Below are positions 31,940-41,364 of a stretch of DNA of 64,000 nt, piece after piece. The notes under the pieces were generated by a model. The model ran no database searches. It saw only the letters and a list, made by a program, of their open reading frames with translations, and was not told the origin of the DNA. A program made the translations under genes and the position numbers. Numbering within the stretch: position 1 is the stretch's first letter; every line of letters begins with the position of its first letter. Origin of the DNA: Streptomyces sp. NBC_00457 (GTDB lineage Bacteria; Actinomycetota; Actinomycetes; Streptomycetales; Streptomycetaceae). The stretch covers positions 5,890,001 through 5,954,000 of the forward strand of contig NZ_CP107905.1 of assembly GCF_036014015.1 (NCBI RefSeq). The letters run 5' to 3'.

Positions 31940-33203
31940 TGCGGTGTTCCTCAAACGGTGCAGACATCTCGGCGCTGCGGTAGGTCCCCGCGCCCTCCCG
32001 CGCCCGCGCGTGCGGGAGGGCGCGGTTGCGGACGCCGGAGAGGAGCTCGTGCAGGCCGAGGCCCTCGGGGTGGCGGCGTACCGCCCTCGCGTAGGCGCCG
32101 ATCACAGCCAGGCAGGCGGCCGGGGACAGCAGCAGGACGAGCCCGGCGACCGGATCCGCGGCCAGGCTGTAGGCCACGTCCCGGTAGCCGACCTGGCCCG
32201 CGATCTCGATGAGCGCGGAGGCGTCGGCAGGGGAGGCCGCGTAGTCGGGAAGGATCGCCCCCGCGGCGAGCCATACGACCGCGAACGGCGGACCCAGCAG
32301 CGCGGCGCGCAGGACGAGCCGGGCGGGCCCTGGCCGTCCGCCGTCGGCCGTGACCAGGTGCAGCAGCAGTACGTGCTTGCCCGGCGTCGCGCCCGTTAGC
32401 CACGGTACGACGACGAACCACAGTCCGAGGACGACCGGTGGCACCCACAGCACGGTCTCCGCACCGAGCACGACGTACGCGACGCCCGCGACGCCGCTGG
32501 TGAGCAGGCCGACGCCCGTCACGTCCAGCAGCAGCGCGACCAGGCGGCGGCCGAAGGGGACCTTGCCGGTGGCGAGCGGGGCGAGCGCGCGGTCGTCCAG
32601 GCTGTCCAGGTCGGGCAGGGCCCGGGCAAGAGGTCCGGTGGCCGCCCAGCCGAGGGCCGCGCCCGCCGTGTTGACGATGAGATCGTCGACGGCGAAGAGG
32701 CGGTACGGGCACGCGTAGAGACCCCACAGCCCGCTGTACTGGGTCAGTTCGAGGCACAGCGATCCCGCGAATCCGGTGATCGTGGCCGCGGCGAGCCCGC
32801 GCCGGAAGTGGATCCTTACGAACGCTCCGAGCGGCAGCAGCAGGAGCAGGTTGAACGCGGTCTGCCAGACGGCCGAGTTGTGCAGCACGAGCGCGTCGAG
32901 CGTGACGCGGTGGTGGGCCTCCTTCCAGATGTCGGCGAAGGCGGTGCCTGGCGTCAACTGCGGCTCACGGAAGGACGGGTATGCCGCGCAGACGTCCACC
33001 GACGGCGATGGCAGCGGCACGACCGTCATGCAGAAGGCGGAGAGCGCGTAGTACGCGCCGCCGTACACCGACAGCACCCGCCAGCGGGTCATGACGCCGT
33101 GCCGCCGGTAGAGGACGATCGCCGTCGGCACGAACGTCAGTAAGGCGATCGCCGGGAAGAGCAGCGCTGCCGTGCGGATCGACAGCAGGTAGGTCTCCGT
33201 CAT
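31827..33203 (-). CDS. VanZ-like/RDD-domain fusion membrane protein
   Basis: A 458-residue protein. The N-terminal half is VanZ-like, with about five helices and motifs NLLLLLPLGAFVRI and SLCLELTQY...DDLIVNTAGAALGW. The second half is an RDD domain beginning KVPFGRRLVALLLD with the Arg and Asp pair, and TPGKHVLLLHLV. TATAGT seven bases before the ATG at 33203 suggests a leaderless transcript. The last 38 codons run antisense into the DUF2269 gene and have low third-position GC. A stop in another frame at 31951 would end the protein neatly, so a one-base indel near 32000 is possible. Confidence 0.78.
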   Translation of the reverse strand: MTETYLLSIRTAALLFPAIALLTFVPTAIVLYRRHGVMTRWRVLSVYGGAYYALSAFCMTVVPLPSPSVDVCAAYPSFREPQLTPGTAFADIWKEAHHRVTLDALVLHNSAVWQTAFNLLLLLPLGAFVRIHFRRGLAAATITGFAGSLCLELTQYSGLWGLYACPYRLFAVDDLIVNTAGAALGWAATGPLARALPDLDSLDDRALAPLATGKVPFGRRLVALLLDVTGVGLLTSGVAGVAYVVLGAETVLWVPPVVLGLWFVVVPWLTGATPGKHVLLLHLVTADGGRPGPARLVLRAALLGPPFAVVWLAAGAILPDYAASPADASALIEIAGQVGYRDVAYSLAADPVAGLVLLLSPAACLAVIGAYARAVRRHPEGLGLHELLSGVRNRALPHARAREGAGTYRSAEMSAPFEEHRTRQPGEPARRSPEAGRPPAHSGRAWSDPTASGSRSRS

Positions 33204-33211
33204 GGCGCGCA

Positions 33212-33243
33212 CTATACACAGCGTCTATACGCCGTGTGTATAG
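33212..33243. promoter_or_regulatory. Inverted repeat over the VanZ-RDD promoter
   Basis: CTATACACA (33212-33220) and TGTGTATAG (33235-33243) form perfect nine-base arms. A third CTATAC sits between them at 33225-33230. The arms cover the minus-strand -10, so a bound regulator would block transcription. No dedicated regulator gene adjoins. Confidence 0.55.
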
Positions 33244-33403
33244 AGGCTTTCCGGGCCGCCGCAGGGGTAGATACGGGCGCTGCTCCCCTCCTCCCCTCCG
33301 GCCCCTCTCACTTTCCGACGGTCAGCGGGTCCCGTTCACGGCAAGAGCGCCCGAGCCGGCCGAAGCCGACCCGGGCGTCCAACCAACACACGTGTACAGA
33401 GGC

Positions 33404-36400
33404 CTACTTGACGGTCCGATAGGCCCGGTGGATCGTCTGCTTCAGGGTGTTGCCGGCCGCGTCCGTGAGCGTCACGCGCAGAGAGACCGCGCCCGCCTTC
33501 GCCGGGTGACGCAGGTCGAGGCGCTTGCCGTTCGACCGCCTTCGCCGGGTGCCAGGTCCGGCCGTCGTCGTACGAGACGGAGAAGGCCAACTTGCGGGCG
33601 GTGCGCGCGGTGGCCGCGCCCTCGACCGTGAACGGGACAGAGAAACGCGTACCCGCCTTGGCCGTGCTCTCCGTGGACAGCCGGGGCGTGAAGCGGACCA
33701 CCGACAGCGGCAGCCGCTGCTCGACACCGGTGACGTGCGCGGAGGTGAAGGTCCACTCGGCGGTGACCCGGGTGCTGACCGAGGACAGCGTGGTGGGGCG
33801 GGAGACGTCCGTGGTGAGACGGAACGAGCGCTTGGCAGCGGGGAGTTCGTACGAGACGCCGGTCAGCGGCGTGTCCACGGCGAAGACCTGCGTGCCGCCC
33901 GCGTACAGGGTGCTCCTGGCCCTGCTGTACGGGGAGTCGCCGATATGGCCGGCGCCGTCGGAGAAGAGGGGGAGGTAGGCGAGGAAGGTGTCGCCGACGC
34001 GGACCGCGCCGGGGCGGTCCGCGCCGTCCGTCAGCGGGCCGGTGAGGTGCGGGCCGAAGACGCCGGTGTTGAAGCGCTCGGTGTACTGCCTGCCCGCGCT
34101 GTACGAACGGGGCTTCGCGACCCACTGGCGGGCCTCCCACACCGGTTCGCCGTCCGCGCCCTTGCCTCCGATCTGCGCGACGGAGTACCGCCACCGCACG
34201 CCCGGCAGGACGTACTCGGTGAAAGCGCCCGGCAGCGAGCGCGTGTCGGGGTTGAAGTCGACCGACTGGCCGACCGGAGTCATCGGCGCGGCGACGAACG
34301 TCGCCGTCTTGCCCCTGGCGGGCGCACCGGCGGCGAACGTGACCTTGGCGAACTGCCCGCGCTTCAGGTTCGCGGTGAAGCCCGACAGGTCGCCGGTACG
34401 GTTCCAGGTCGGCCGGTAGTGCGTACTGCCGCGCGTCCAGGTGCCGTTGTACTGCGCGAACGCCTCGCCCGCCGGAAGCCGGGCCCCGAACTGACCGACG
34501 CGCAGCCTGCCGAAGTCGCCCATGGTGTACGTGGAGAAGTACCGGTCCCCGCCGATTTCGAACCCGTAGTTGAGGGTGGCGTCGGTGTGCTTGGCCCTGC
34601 TGTCCGGCACGGTGATCCGGACCGGCTTGGCCTCGCGGGCGTCCATGACGAGGGTGGTGTCACGGGTGAGGGAGAACTTCGGGTTGAGGAGGAGGGCCAG
34701 CTCGTTGGAGTCGGCGTCGGGGGTCGCGCCCGTGTCGATCCGGCCTTCGAGGCTGTAACGCCCCTTGGGCAGCCGTACGGTGAACTCGCCGTCCGTGTCG
34801 TCGGAGTAGATCTGCCCGATCTCGTTGTCCAGGCCCTTCACCTCGGTCTCCGAACGCCTGGCGGGCTTGCCCTGCAGGTCGAGATGCTTGACCGTCAGGT
34901 CGTACGACTCGATCTCGCGGTGTACGCCGATGCCGGTCCGTACGGTCGTACCCGCGCCGTCCGTCGCGGTGAGCACGCCGCCGAAGGAGCCGTCGGCCGT
35001 GCCCGCGCGGCTGTCGGCGGTGACCTGGGCGGTCGCGGTGGCGCCCGCCGGAACCGTGAGCTGCTTCGGTGAGACCTCGAACATGCCCTCGGCGGCGGGC
35101 TTTCCGTCCTCGCCGTACGCCTCGGTGCTCAGGTCGAGGGTGAGGGGGCGGTCGCCGTCGTTGCGGTAGGTGACCGTCTTCGTGGCCGGCTGGTCGTCGG
35201 TGTGCGGCCACTGCTGGGCGGGGAAGCCGAGGGTGGCCGGGTTGGTGGTGAGCTGCTGGTCGAGGGCTCGCGTGAGGTCCGTACGGCCCGTGCCCTGCGC
35301 GAACGCCGAGACACCGGCGGTCGGCTTGGCGGATGCGGTGAGCGCGGCCTTGATGCGCTCACCGGTCCAGTCGGGGTGGCGCTGGGCGAGGATCGCGGCG
35401 GCGCCCGCGACATGCGGGGTCGCCATCGACGTACCGCTCATCGAGACGTAGCCGTCGGCGGCCGGGTCGCCCTCCGTGCCCTCGGCGGCCTTCGCGGCGA
35501 CGATGTCGACGCCGGGGGCGGTGAGGTCGGGCTTGAGGGAACCGTCCGCCGTCGGGCCGCGGCTGGAGAAATCGGCCATCGCGTCGGTGCGGTCCACCGC
35601 GCCCACGGTGAGCGCGGCGGCGGCGCTGCCCGGCGAACCGACGGTGCCGGCGGCGGGGCCATCGTTGCCGGCGGCGATCACGAAGAGGGCGCCGGAGGCG
35701 GCGGACAGCTCGTCCACCGCCTGTTCGAGGGGGTCGTCACCGGGGCTGTCGGGGCCGCCCAGGCTCAGGTTGACCACCTCGGCGCCCTGCGCGACGGCCC
35801 ACTGCGCACCGGCGATGACGCCGGACTCCTCGCCGAAGCCCTCGTCGTCGAGCACCTTGCCGCTGATCAGCCGGGCACCCGGCGCGACCCCCTTGTACTT
35901 CCCCCGGAGTGCGCGCCGGACCCCGCGACCGTGGACGCCACATGCGTGCCGTGACCCACCCGGTCGACGGTGTCCGCCGCCTCGGAGAAGTTCTTCGCCG
36001 CGTCGATACGGCCCTTCAGATTCGGGTGCGTGCCGTCGACCCCGGTGTCCAGCACGGCGACCTTGACGCCCGTGCCGTCGTACCCGGCCGCCCAGGCCTC
36101 GGGGGCGCCGATCTGGGCGGTGCTCCGGTCGAGGGCCGCCTCGACCTTCCCGTCGAGCCAGATCTTCTCGACCCGGTCGGCGGCGGCCGACCTCTCCCGC
36201 GCCGTCCCCCCGCTGCCGGTGAGCGTCTCCCACAGGTCGGCACCCTCGGACTTACGGGCCTTCAGCGCGTCCCCGTTGACGCTGGACAGGTCCCGGCTGA
36301 CCCGGGCGCCGGCGGCGGACAGCGTGCTCGGCGTGAGGGTGCGGCCCTTGACGTACGTCACGATCAGCGGGAGGTCGGGGCGGGCCGCGTCGTCGTAACC

Positions 36401-36775
36401 CCACTTGACCAGCTGCGTCACGTCGAACAGCCGCCGGTCGGCGGTGCCGTTCGCGAGGAGCCGCTCGGCGTCACGCGGGACGACGTAGGTGCGGTCGGCG
36501 CTCCGCGCTATGCGGAAGGCGGTGCCTTCCCGACCCTTGCCGGGCCGCACACCGGTGACCTGTCCGGTGGCGTCCAGCGTGACCCGGTCACCGGTGACGA
36601 GGGTGACTGTCCTGGTCTTGCCGAGGGCACCTGCCGTACCTGCCGTACCTGCCGTACCGCCGGCGGACTGTGCGGCCCCGGATTCCGGGGCACCGAGCAG
36701 GGCCGCGGTAAGGGCGGCGGCGACGAGCGCGGCGAGAGCGGAAGCCTCACTCGCTCGCCTCTTACGGTGCTTCAA
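33404..36775 (-). pseudogene. S8 (subtilisin-like) serine peptidase with two opposite frameshifts
   Basis: The full reading would be a secreted peptidase of about 1,120 residues: signal peptide, long pro-region, subtilase domain and large beta-rich C-terminal region. Catalytic Asp is in AVLDTGVDG, His in GHGTHVAST and Ser in SGTSMATPHVAG. The first frame (36775 leftward) breaks just after the catalytic His, at a C5 run (35901-35905) that should be six. The Ser-bearing part continues in another frame. A second shift near 33535 returns to the first frame, giving the normal ending GNTLKQTIHRAYRTVK. As given, no intact product is made; a sequencing indel is equally possible. Confidence 0.8.
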
Positions 36776-36888
36776 GGCATGCCTTTCTCTCCGGACCTTC
36801 GGGCATGGCGAAGCAGCCCGGCGGACGGGACAAGGAAACAGAGGGGGAAAGAGGCGCCCCTTCGCAAAGGGGCGCGGGGCGTACGAAC

Positions 36889-37944
36889 TCAGACGAGCCG
36901 CTTACGACCCCAGAAGAAGAGGAACGCCACGACACCGGCGGTCAGGGCGAACAGAATCGACGCCCCGAACCACTGCATGGCGTTCATCTGCGACATCGGG
37001 AGGTAGTCCACCGACCAGCCCACGACATCGGCCTTGTCCAGGCACACCTGCCGTGCCGCGTCGGTCTGCGACTCCGAACAGGTGCCCCAGCTCACCAGAT
37101 CCCCGCTGCCGGTGACATACGACTGATCGATTTCGTAGGCGCCGTGGGGGAGCGACGGGTACGCGTTCTCGCCTGTGACACCCTTGTTCGTCGTGACCGT
37201 GACGACGTTGCCGAGCGACATCTGGAAGTAGCCCCAGACAAGCTGGAGGACGACGGTGAAACCGAAGGTGACCACCATGGCCGTCAGCGTGCGTCGCAGC
37301 ACCACCCCGATCGCCACCCCGCCGAAGACGGAGAAGAGGGTGAGGGCGACAGGCACTGGACCCGTCGTGTTGAACGCGGCGCCCGAGATCCAGTCCATGA
37401 CCGTGATCTCGGACTTGACGGGGTTCCACCACCAGCCGAACACCGCCGACAACACGCCCGTGCTCACCACGACCACCAGTCCGGCCAGCGCCAGCTTCGT
37501 GGCGAGCCAGCGGGTCCGGCTCATGGACTGGGCGGCGACCAGCTTGGAGGTGCCGTTCTCCAGGTCGCCCGCGATGAGCGGGGCGCCGAGGAAGACACCG
37601 AGCAGGATGGGTATCGCCTGGAGACCCGTGGAGACGAAGGAGAACGCGTCGTCGTACTGCTCGAAGCTGCCGTCCGCCTCGTCGAGGCTCTTGCCGGGAT
37701 AGCCGTAACCGTCGAGGAAGTCGACCAGCTGGCCGCGCTGGTAGACGATCCAGGCCACGGAGAGCGCGGTGGCGGCGAGGATCGTCCAGAACGCGGCCCG
37801 GTGCTGGCGCCAGACCAGCCAGGTCATACCGCTGAGTCGGGGGCGCCGGTTGGCCTCCGTGGTGGTCGCGTTCATGGTCCCGTTCTTGCCGTCGCTCGTG
37901 GAGCCGGTCGAGGTGCTGGTCGAGCCGCGGGTGAAAGTGCTCAT
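36889..37944 (-). CDS. ABC transporter permease
   Basis: A 351-residue membrane protein with an N-terminal Thr/Ser/Gly-rich cytoplasmic stretch, then about six helices, typical of ABC-2-like permeases in YtrA-regulated operons. A large extracellular loop lies between the penultimate and last helices (around residues 240-315) with three Cys. The ATG overlaps the stop of the ATPase gene by four bases. It is the third gene of a GntR-ATPase-permease operon. Substrate unknown; such systems often respond to cell-wall-active compounds. Confidence 0.85.
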   Translation of the reverse strand: MSTFTRGSTSTSTGSTSDGKNGTMNATTTEANRRPRLSGMTWLVWRQHRAAFWTILAATALSVAWIVYQRGQLVDFLDGYGYPGKSLDEADGSFEQYDDAFSFVSTGLQAIPILLGVFLGAPLIAGDLENGTSKLVAAQSMSRTRWLATKLALAGLVVVVSTGVLSAVFGWWWNPVKSEITVMDWISGAAFNTTGPVPVALTLFSVFGGVAIGVVLRRTLTAMVVTFGFTVVLQLVWGYFQMSLGNVVTVTTNKGVTGENAYPSLPHGAYEIDQSYVTGSGDLVSWGTCSESQTDAARQVCLDKADVVGWSVDYLPMSQMNAMQWFGASILFALTAGVVAFLFFWGRKRLV

Positions 37945-38891
37945 GCCGCCACCGCCCCGGTGCCGAACCCCTGGCCGTGGACCTGGGCGGTGGGGGTGAT
38001 CAGCGGTGGTGCGTCGGGTGAGCGGAGATAGGCGAGCAGGAGTTCCTCCATGTTCGGGGCGTTTATGTCCCAGGGGCCGGTGACCGGGCCGTCGGGGCGG
38101 ATGAGCGCGGTGAACTGCCGTCCGCTGGTCCGGGACTCGACGAGGGTGTGGCCCCCGAGGGCGAGGGCGGGAGGCATGCCGTCACCCTCCTTGGCGCCCG
38201 TGACCAGGGTGTGCACGGACATCAGCTCGTCCACGTCACCGGCGAGGCGCACTCCGCCGCCGGAGACGACAACGAGGTAGTCGCACACGTTCTCCAGTTC
38301 GGCGAGGACGTGGGTGGACATCAGCACGGTGGTTCCGCGCTCGGCGGCCTCGGCTAGGAGGGTGCCCATGATCTCGTGGCGCACGACCGGGTCGAGGTCC
38401 GACATCGGCTCGTCGAGCATCAGCAGGTCGGGGCTCTTTCCGAAGGCGAGGGCGATGGCGACGCGGGTGCGCTGGCCTCCGGAGAGGGTGCTGATCTTCG
38501 CGTCGAAGGGCACGTTGCCCGCGCGGATGATGCCCTCGGCGGCGCGCTGGTCCCAGCCGGGGTTCAGCTCCCGGCCCAGACGCAGGGTCTCCGCCACGGT
38601 AAAGCGGCGGAACAGGGGCTTCTCCTGGGCGAGGAACGCTGTGCGCCGACCGGACTCCACCGAGCCAGGAGCCTCACCGAACAGGCTGATCGAGCCGTTC
38701 GTCGGCTGCAGGACATGGGCCGCGATGCTCAGCAGCGTGGTCTTGCCCGCCCCGTTGGGTCCCACCAGGCCGCAGATCCGTCCCGCCGGGAGCCGGAAGG
38801 AGCAGTCCCGCAACGCCCAGCCCCGCCGGTAGCGCATCCCCAGCCCGTACGCCTCGATCGCCGGTTCCCCCGCGTACATACCTTCACTCAC
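37941..38891 (-). CDS. ABC transporter ATP-binding protein
   Basis: A 316-residue ATPase. Walker A is GPNGAGKTT, the Q-loop lies in AFLAQEKPLF, the signature is LSGGQRTRVAIAL, Walker B is LLMLDEPMSDLD and the H-loop His is in STHVLAEL. The C-terminal 90 residues form the extension common in drug-export type ATPases. The chosen GTG at 38891 has a GGAGC site and overlaps the GntR gene end by eight bases, giving translational coupling on both sides. Confidence 0.9.
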   Translation of the reverse strand: MSEGMYAGEPAIEAYGLGMRYRRGWALRDCSFRLPAGRICGLVGPNGAGKTTLLSIAAHVLQPTNGSISLFGEAPGSVESGRRTAFLAQEKPLFRRFTVAETLRLGRELNPGWDQRAAEGIIRAGNVPFDAKISTLSGGQRTRVAIALAFGKSPDLLMLDEPMSDLDPVVRHEIMGTLLAEAAERGTTVLMSTHVLAELENVCDYLVVVSGGGVRLAGDVDELMSVHTLVTGAKEGDGMPPALALGGHTLVESRTSGRQFTALIRPDGPVTGPWDINAPNMEELLLAYLRSPDAPPLITPTAQVHGQGFGTGAVAA

Positions 38892-39351
38892 CTGTGCTCC
38901 TAGTTGTCGTGGCCCCCGTGGACCCCGTTGTCGTGGACCCCGTTGCCGCCACGTTCCCGGCGGCGTACTGCTTCTCCATCGCCGACGCGACCAGCGCGGC
39001 CACGTCCTCCTGCTCCAGACCGGCCCCGGCCGCCTTCGACATCCACGCCACCAGCTCCACGTACAGCGGCGAGTCGGTGCCCGTCTCGGGGCGGCCCAGC
39101 GTGCGGCGTACGAAGGTGCCCTGGCCCGGTCGCGGTTCGACCAGGCCCTCGCGCTCCAGCTCGCGGTACGCCTTGAGGGTGGTGTTCGGGTTGACCGTGC
39201 TGGTCGCGGCGACCTCCTTGGCGGTGGGCAGCCGGTCACCCGGCACGAGTACGCCCAGCCGGAGGGCCTGCTTGGTCTGCTGCACGATCTGCTGGAAGGC
39301 GGGGACCCCGCTCCGCCTGTCGATGCGGTACTCCACGATCACCACCATCAT
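38884..39351 (-). CDS. GntR/YtrA-family regulator
   Basis: A 155-residue short GntR regulator of the YtrA subfamily. The winged helix is in the first 75 residues: VPAFQQIVQQTKQALRLGVL, PTAKEVAATSTVNPNTTLKAY, LEREGLVEPRPGQGTFV. The short C-terminal part ends in a Thr/Ser/Gly-rich tail. Two adjacent ATG codons (39351, 39348) lie inside a 32-base inverted repeat, so the protein probably represses its own operon. It is the first gene of the ABC operon. Confidence 0.9.
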   Translation of the reverse strand: MMVVIVEYRIDRRSGVPAFQQIVQQTKQALRLGVLVPGDRLPTAKEVAATSTVNPNTTLKAYRELEREGLVEPRPGQGTFVRRTLGRPETGTDSPLYVELVAWMSKAAGAGLEQEDVAALVASAMEKQYAAGNVAATGSTTTGSTGATTTRSTGE

Positions 39352-39377
39352 TCCACTATCTGATTAGTGGAATGATG
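39346..39377. promoter_or_regulatory. Operator over the start of the YtrA-type gene
   Basis: CATCATTCCACTA and TAGTGGAATGATG form perfect 13-base arms around TCTGAT. The left arm includes both candidate start codons. The position fits autorepression of the GntR-ABC operon. Confidence 0.65.
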
Positions 39378-39543
39378 ATGGAGGGGTGTGAGGGCGCTTG
39401 TCAATGCCGACCGGGGACGAGGAGAAGCGGGCGGGAGGCTGCTTTCGCTGGTTGCTGATGGTCGCCCAGAGCGTGCCTGACGCCGTGATCACGGAGTAAT
39501 CGCGAGCAGTCACACGGCCGAACGGGCGTGGTGTGGCGCACTT

Positions 39544-39563
39544 TTGCAAGCGGGTGCTTGCAA
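39544..39563. promoter_or_regulatory. Palindrome upstream of the XRE regulator gene
   Basis: TTGCAAGC-GGGT-GCTTGCAA has perfect eight-base arms, 31 bases before the XRE gene's ATG, immediately followed by TAGTTAGC. A likely autoregulatory site. Confidence 0.55.
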
Positions 39564-39593
39564 TAGTTAGCGGGGGTGGTGCAAGGTGGGGAC

Positions 39594-40133
39594 ATGGCAT
39601 CGCTCAACGTCGGCAATCTCGGTGAGTACCTGCGCGAGCAGCGGCGCAATGCGCAGCTGTCGCTCAGGCAGCTCGCCGACGCCGCCGGGGTGTCCAATCC
39701 GTATCTGAGCCAGATCGAGCGCGGGCTGCGCAAGCCGAGCGCGGAGGTGCTGCAGCAGGTCGCCAAGGCGCTGCGGATCTCCGCCGAGACGCTGTACGTG
39801 CGGGCCGGGATCCTCGACGCCGAGCGGGACCGGGACGAGGTGGAGACCCGTGCGGTCATCCTCGCCGATCCCACGCTGAACGAGCGGCAGAAGCAGGTGC
39901 TGCTCCAGGTCTACGAGTCCTTCCGCAAGGAGAACGGGTTCGAGACCGGCACCACGGTGGAGGAAGGCCGCGACGAGGCGGCCGGCGCGGTCCCTCAGGA
40001 CATGGACGCGGACCTCCAGGACATAGCGGACGACGACGTGCAGGATGACGACGCCCCGCACGGTGACACCGCCGTACGCGGCACCCGCAAGGCCGGCGGC
40101 AGCGACGCCGCCCCGCAGCAGTCGGCGGGCTGA
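39594..40133 (+). CDS. XRE-family helix-turn-helix regulator
   Basis: A 179-residue protein. The HTH occupies about residues 8-62: LGEYLREQRRNAQLSLRQLAD, VSNPYLSQIERGLRKPSAEVLQQVA, KALRISAETLYVRAG. The remainder is acidic and low in complexity (DADLQDIADDDVQDDD). The gene is followed by an HbhA-like gene and a DUF2516 gene; the same trio is found in Mycobacterium tuberculosis around hbhA (Rv0474-Rv0476), from memory. It probably controls that locus. Confidence 0.87.
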   Translation: MASLNVGNLGEYLREQRRNAQLSLRQLADAAGVSNPYLSQIERGLRKPSAEVLQQVAKALRISAETLYVRAGILDAERDRDEVETRAVILADPTLNERQKQVLLQVYESFRKENGFETGTTVEEGRDEAAGAVPQDMDADLQDIADDDVQDDDAPHGDTAVRGTRKAGGSDAAPQQSAG

Positions 40134-40207
40134 CGTGACCCAGCACCACGCCGACTGACCCGCGGGACCCAAAACCCTCAAGCACGCGACCCGGGAGGAC
40201 CATCACC

Positions 40208-40873
40208 ATGGCCATCACCGACGACCTCCGTAAGACCCTCAGCGACCCGACCCCGCTCTACTTCGCCGCCGGCACCGCCGACCTGGCCCTCCAGCAGGCC
40301 AAGAAGGTGCCCTCCCTGGTGGAGCAGCTGCGCTCCGAGGCGCCGGCCCGTATCGAGGCCGTACGCAACACCGACCCGAAGTCCGTCCAGGAGCAGGCCA
40401 CCACCCGCGCCAAGGAGGTCGGCGCCAAGGTCAAGGGCACGCAGGAGAACGTCCAGACCAAGGTCAACGAGTTCATCGGCTCGCTGGACGCCGACATCAA
40501 GAAGCTCGGCAGCACCCTCGACGCCGACCTGAAGAAGCTCGGCGAGACCGCCCAGGACATCGCGCTGCGCTCGGTCGGCGTCGCCGCCGAGTACGCCGTC
40601 AAGGCCCGCGAGACCTACGAGAAGGTCGCCGAACACGGCGAGCAGGCCGTGAAGACCTGGCGCGGCGAGGCCGCCGAGGAGATCGAGGAGCTCGCCGTCG
40701 CGGTCGAGCCCAAGGCCGAGCCGGTCGAGGTCAAGGAAGCCGGCCAGCCCAAGGCCGACGAGAAGCCCGCCGAGGCCAAGGCCGAGCCGGCCCCGGCGAA
40801 GAAGCCCGCCGCGAAGAAGGCTCCGGCCGCCCGCAAGACCACGGCCAAGAAGACGACGCCGCCGGCCAAGTAA
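40208..40873 (+). CDS. HbhA-like helical protein with Lys/Ala/Pro-rich tail
   Basis: A 221-residue protein. The N-terminal region (TPLYFAAGTADLALQQAKKVP) and a long amphipathic coiled coil with a repeat DADIKKLGSTL / DADLKKLGETA match heparin-binding hemagglutinin (HbhA) of mycobacteria. The C-terminal 50 residues are Lys, Ala and Pro repeats (AKKPAAKKAPAARKTTAKK), resembling histone H1-like tails and HbhA's lysine tail, which binds polyanions. There is no signal peptide. In Streptomyces a surface, lipid-body or nucleoid role is possible; only the family and synteny are supported. Confidence 0.8.
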   Translation: MAITDDLRKTLSDPTPLYFAAGTADLALQQAKKVPSLVEQLRSEAPARIEAVRNTDPKSVQEQATTRAKEVGAKVKGTQENVQTKVNEFIGSLDADIKKLGSTLDADLKKLGETAQDIALRSVGVAAEYAVKARETYEKVAEHGEQAVKTWRGEAAEEIEELAVAVEPKAEPVEVKEAGQPKADEKPAEAKAEPAPAKKPAAKKAPAARKTTAKKTTPPAK

Positions 40874-40901
40874 GGCAGGCGGAGAAGACGGACGGGTCGT
40901 A

Positions 40902-40935
40902 ACGGGTCGGGCACTCCTGGAGTGCTCGGCCCGTT
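40902..40935 (+). terminator. Terminator after HbhA-like gene
   Basis: An interrupted inverted repeat centred on GCACTCC-T-GGAGTGC, extended by ACGGG and CCCGT outer arms, 28 bases after the stop codon. Confidence 0.6.
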
Positions 40936-40995
40936 CTGCGGGTAGCGGCTTTCCGGTTGCGGGTACGGTGACCGCGTAGGGACTAACCGATTCGG

Positions 40996-41346
40996 GTGGT
41001 GGACGTTGTGCTGATGCAGGGGTTCGCAGGGTTCATGTGGCTGCTGAGCGTCGCCCTGATCCTTTTCAGCGGCTTCGCTCTCTTCGACGCCGTCACGCGC
41101 CGCGAGGACGCCTACCGCGCGGCCGACAAGCAGACCAAGCCGTTCTGGCTGATCATCCTCGGGATCGCCTTCGTGGTGAACCTGATCTTCAACATCCTGT
41201 CGTTCCTGCCGATCATCGGCCTCATCGCCACGATCGTGTACATGGTCGACGTCCGCCCGGCAATCCGCAGCCTCCCCGGAGGCGGCCGCCCGAGGAGGGG
41301 CTCAAGCAGCGACGGCCCGTACGGCCCGTACAACGGCGGCCGCTGA
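40996..41346 (+). CDS. DUF2516 small membrane protein
   Basis: A 116-residue protein with an N-terminal helix (FMWLLSVALILFSGFALFD), a polar segment with REDAYRAADKQTKPFW, a second long hydrophobic stretch (LIILGIAFVVNLIFNILSFLPIIGLIATIVYMVDVRP) and a Gly/Arg/Tyr-rich tail. This matches the DUF2516 protein next to hbhA in mycobacteria. Start is uncertain: GTG 40996, GTG 40999 or ATG 41014. Confidence 0.8.
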   Translation: MVDVVLMQGFAGFMWLLSVALILFSGFALFDAVTRREDAYRAADKQTKPFWLIILGIAFVVNLIFNILSFLPIIGLIATIVYMVDVRPAIRSLPGGGRPRRGSSSDGPYGPYNGGR

Positions 41347-41364
41347 ATAGCTCCGGGGGAGTGA

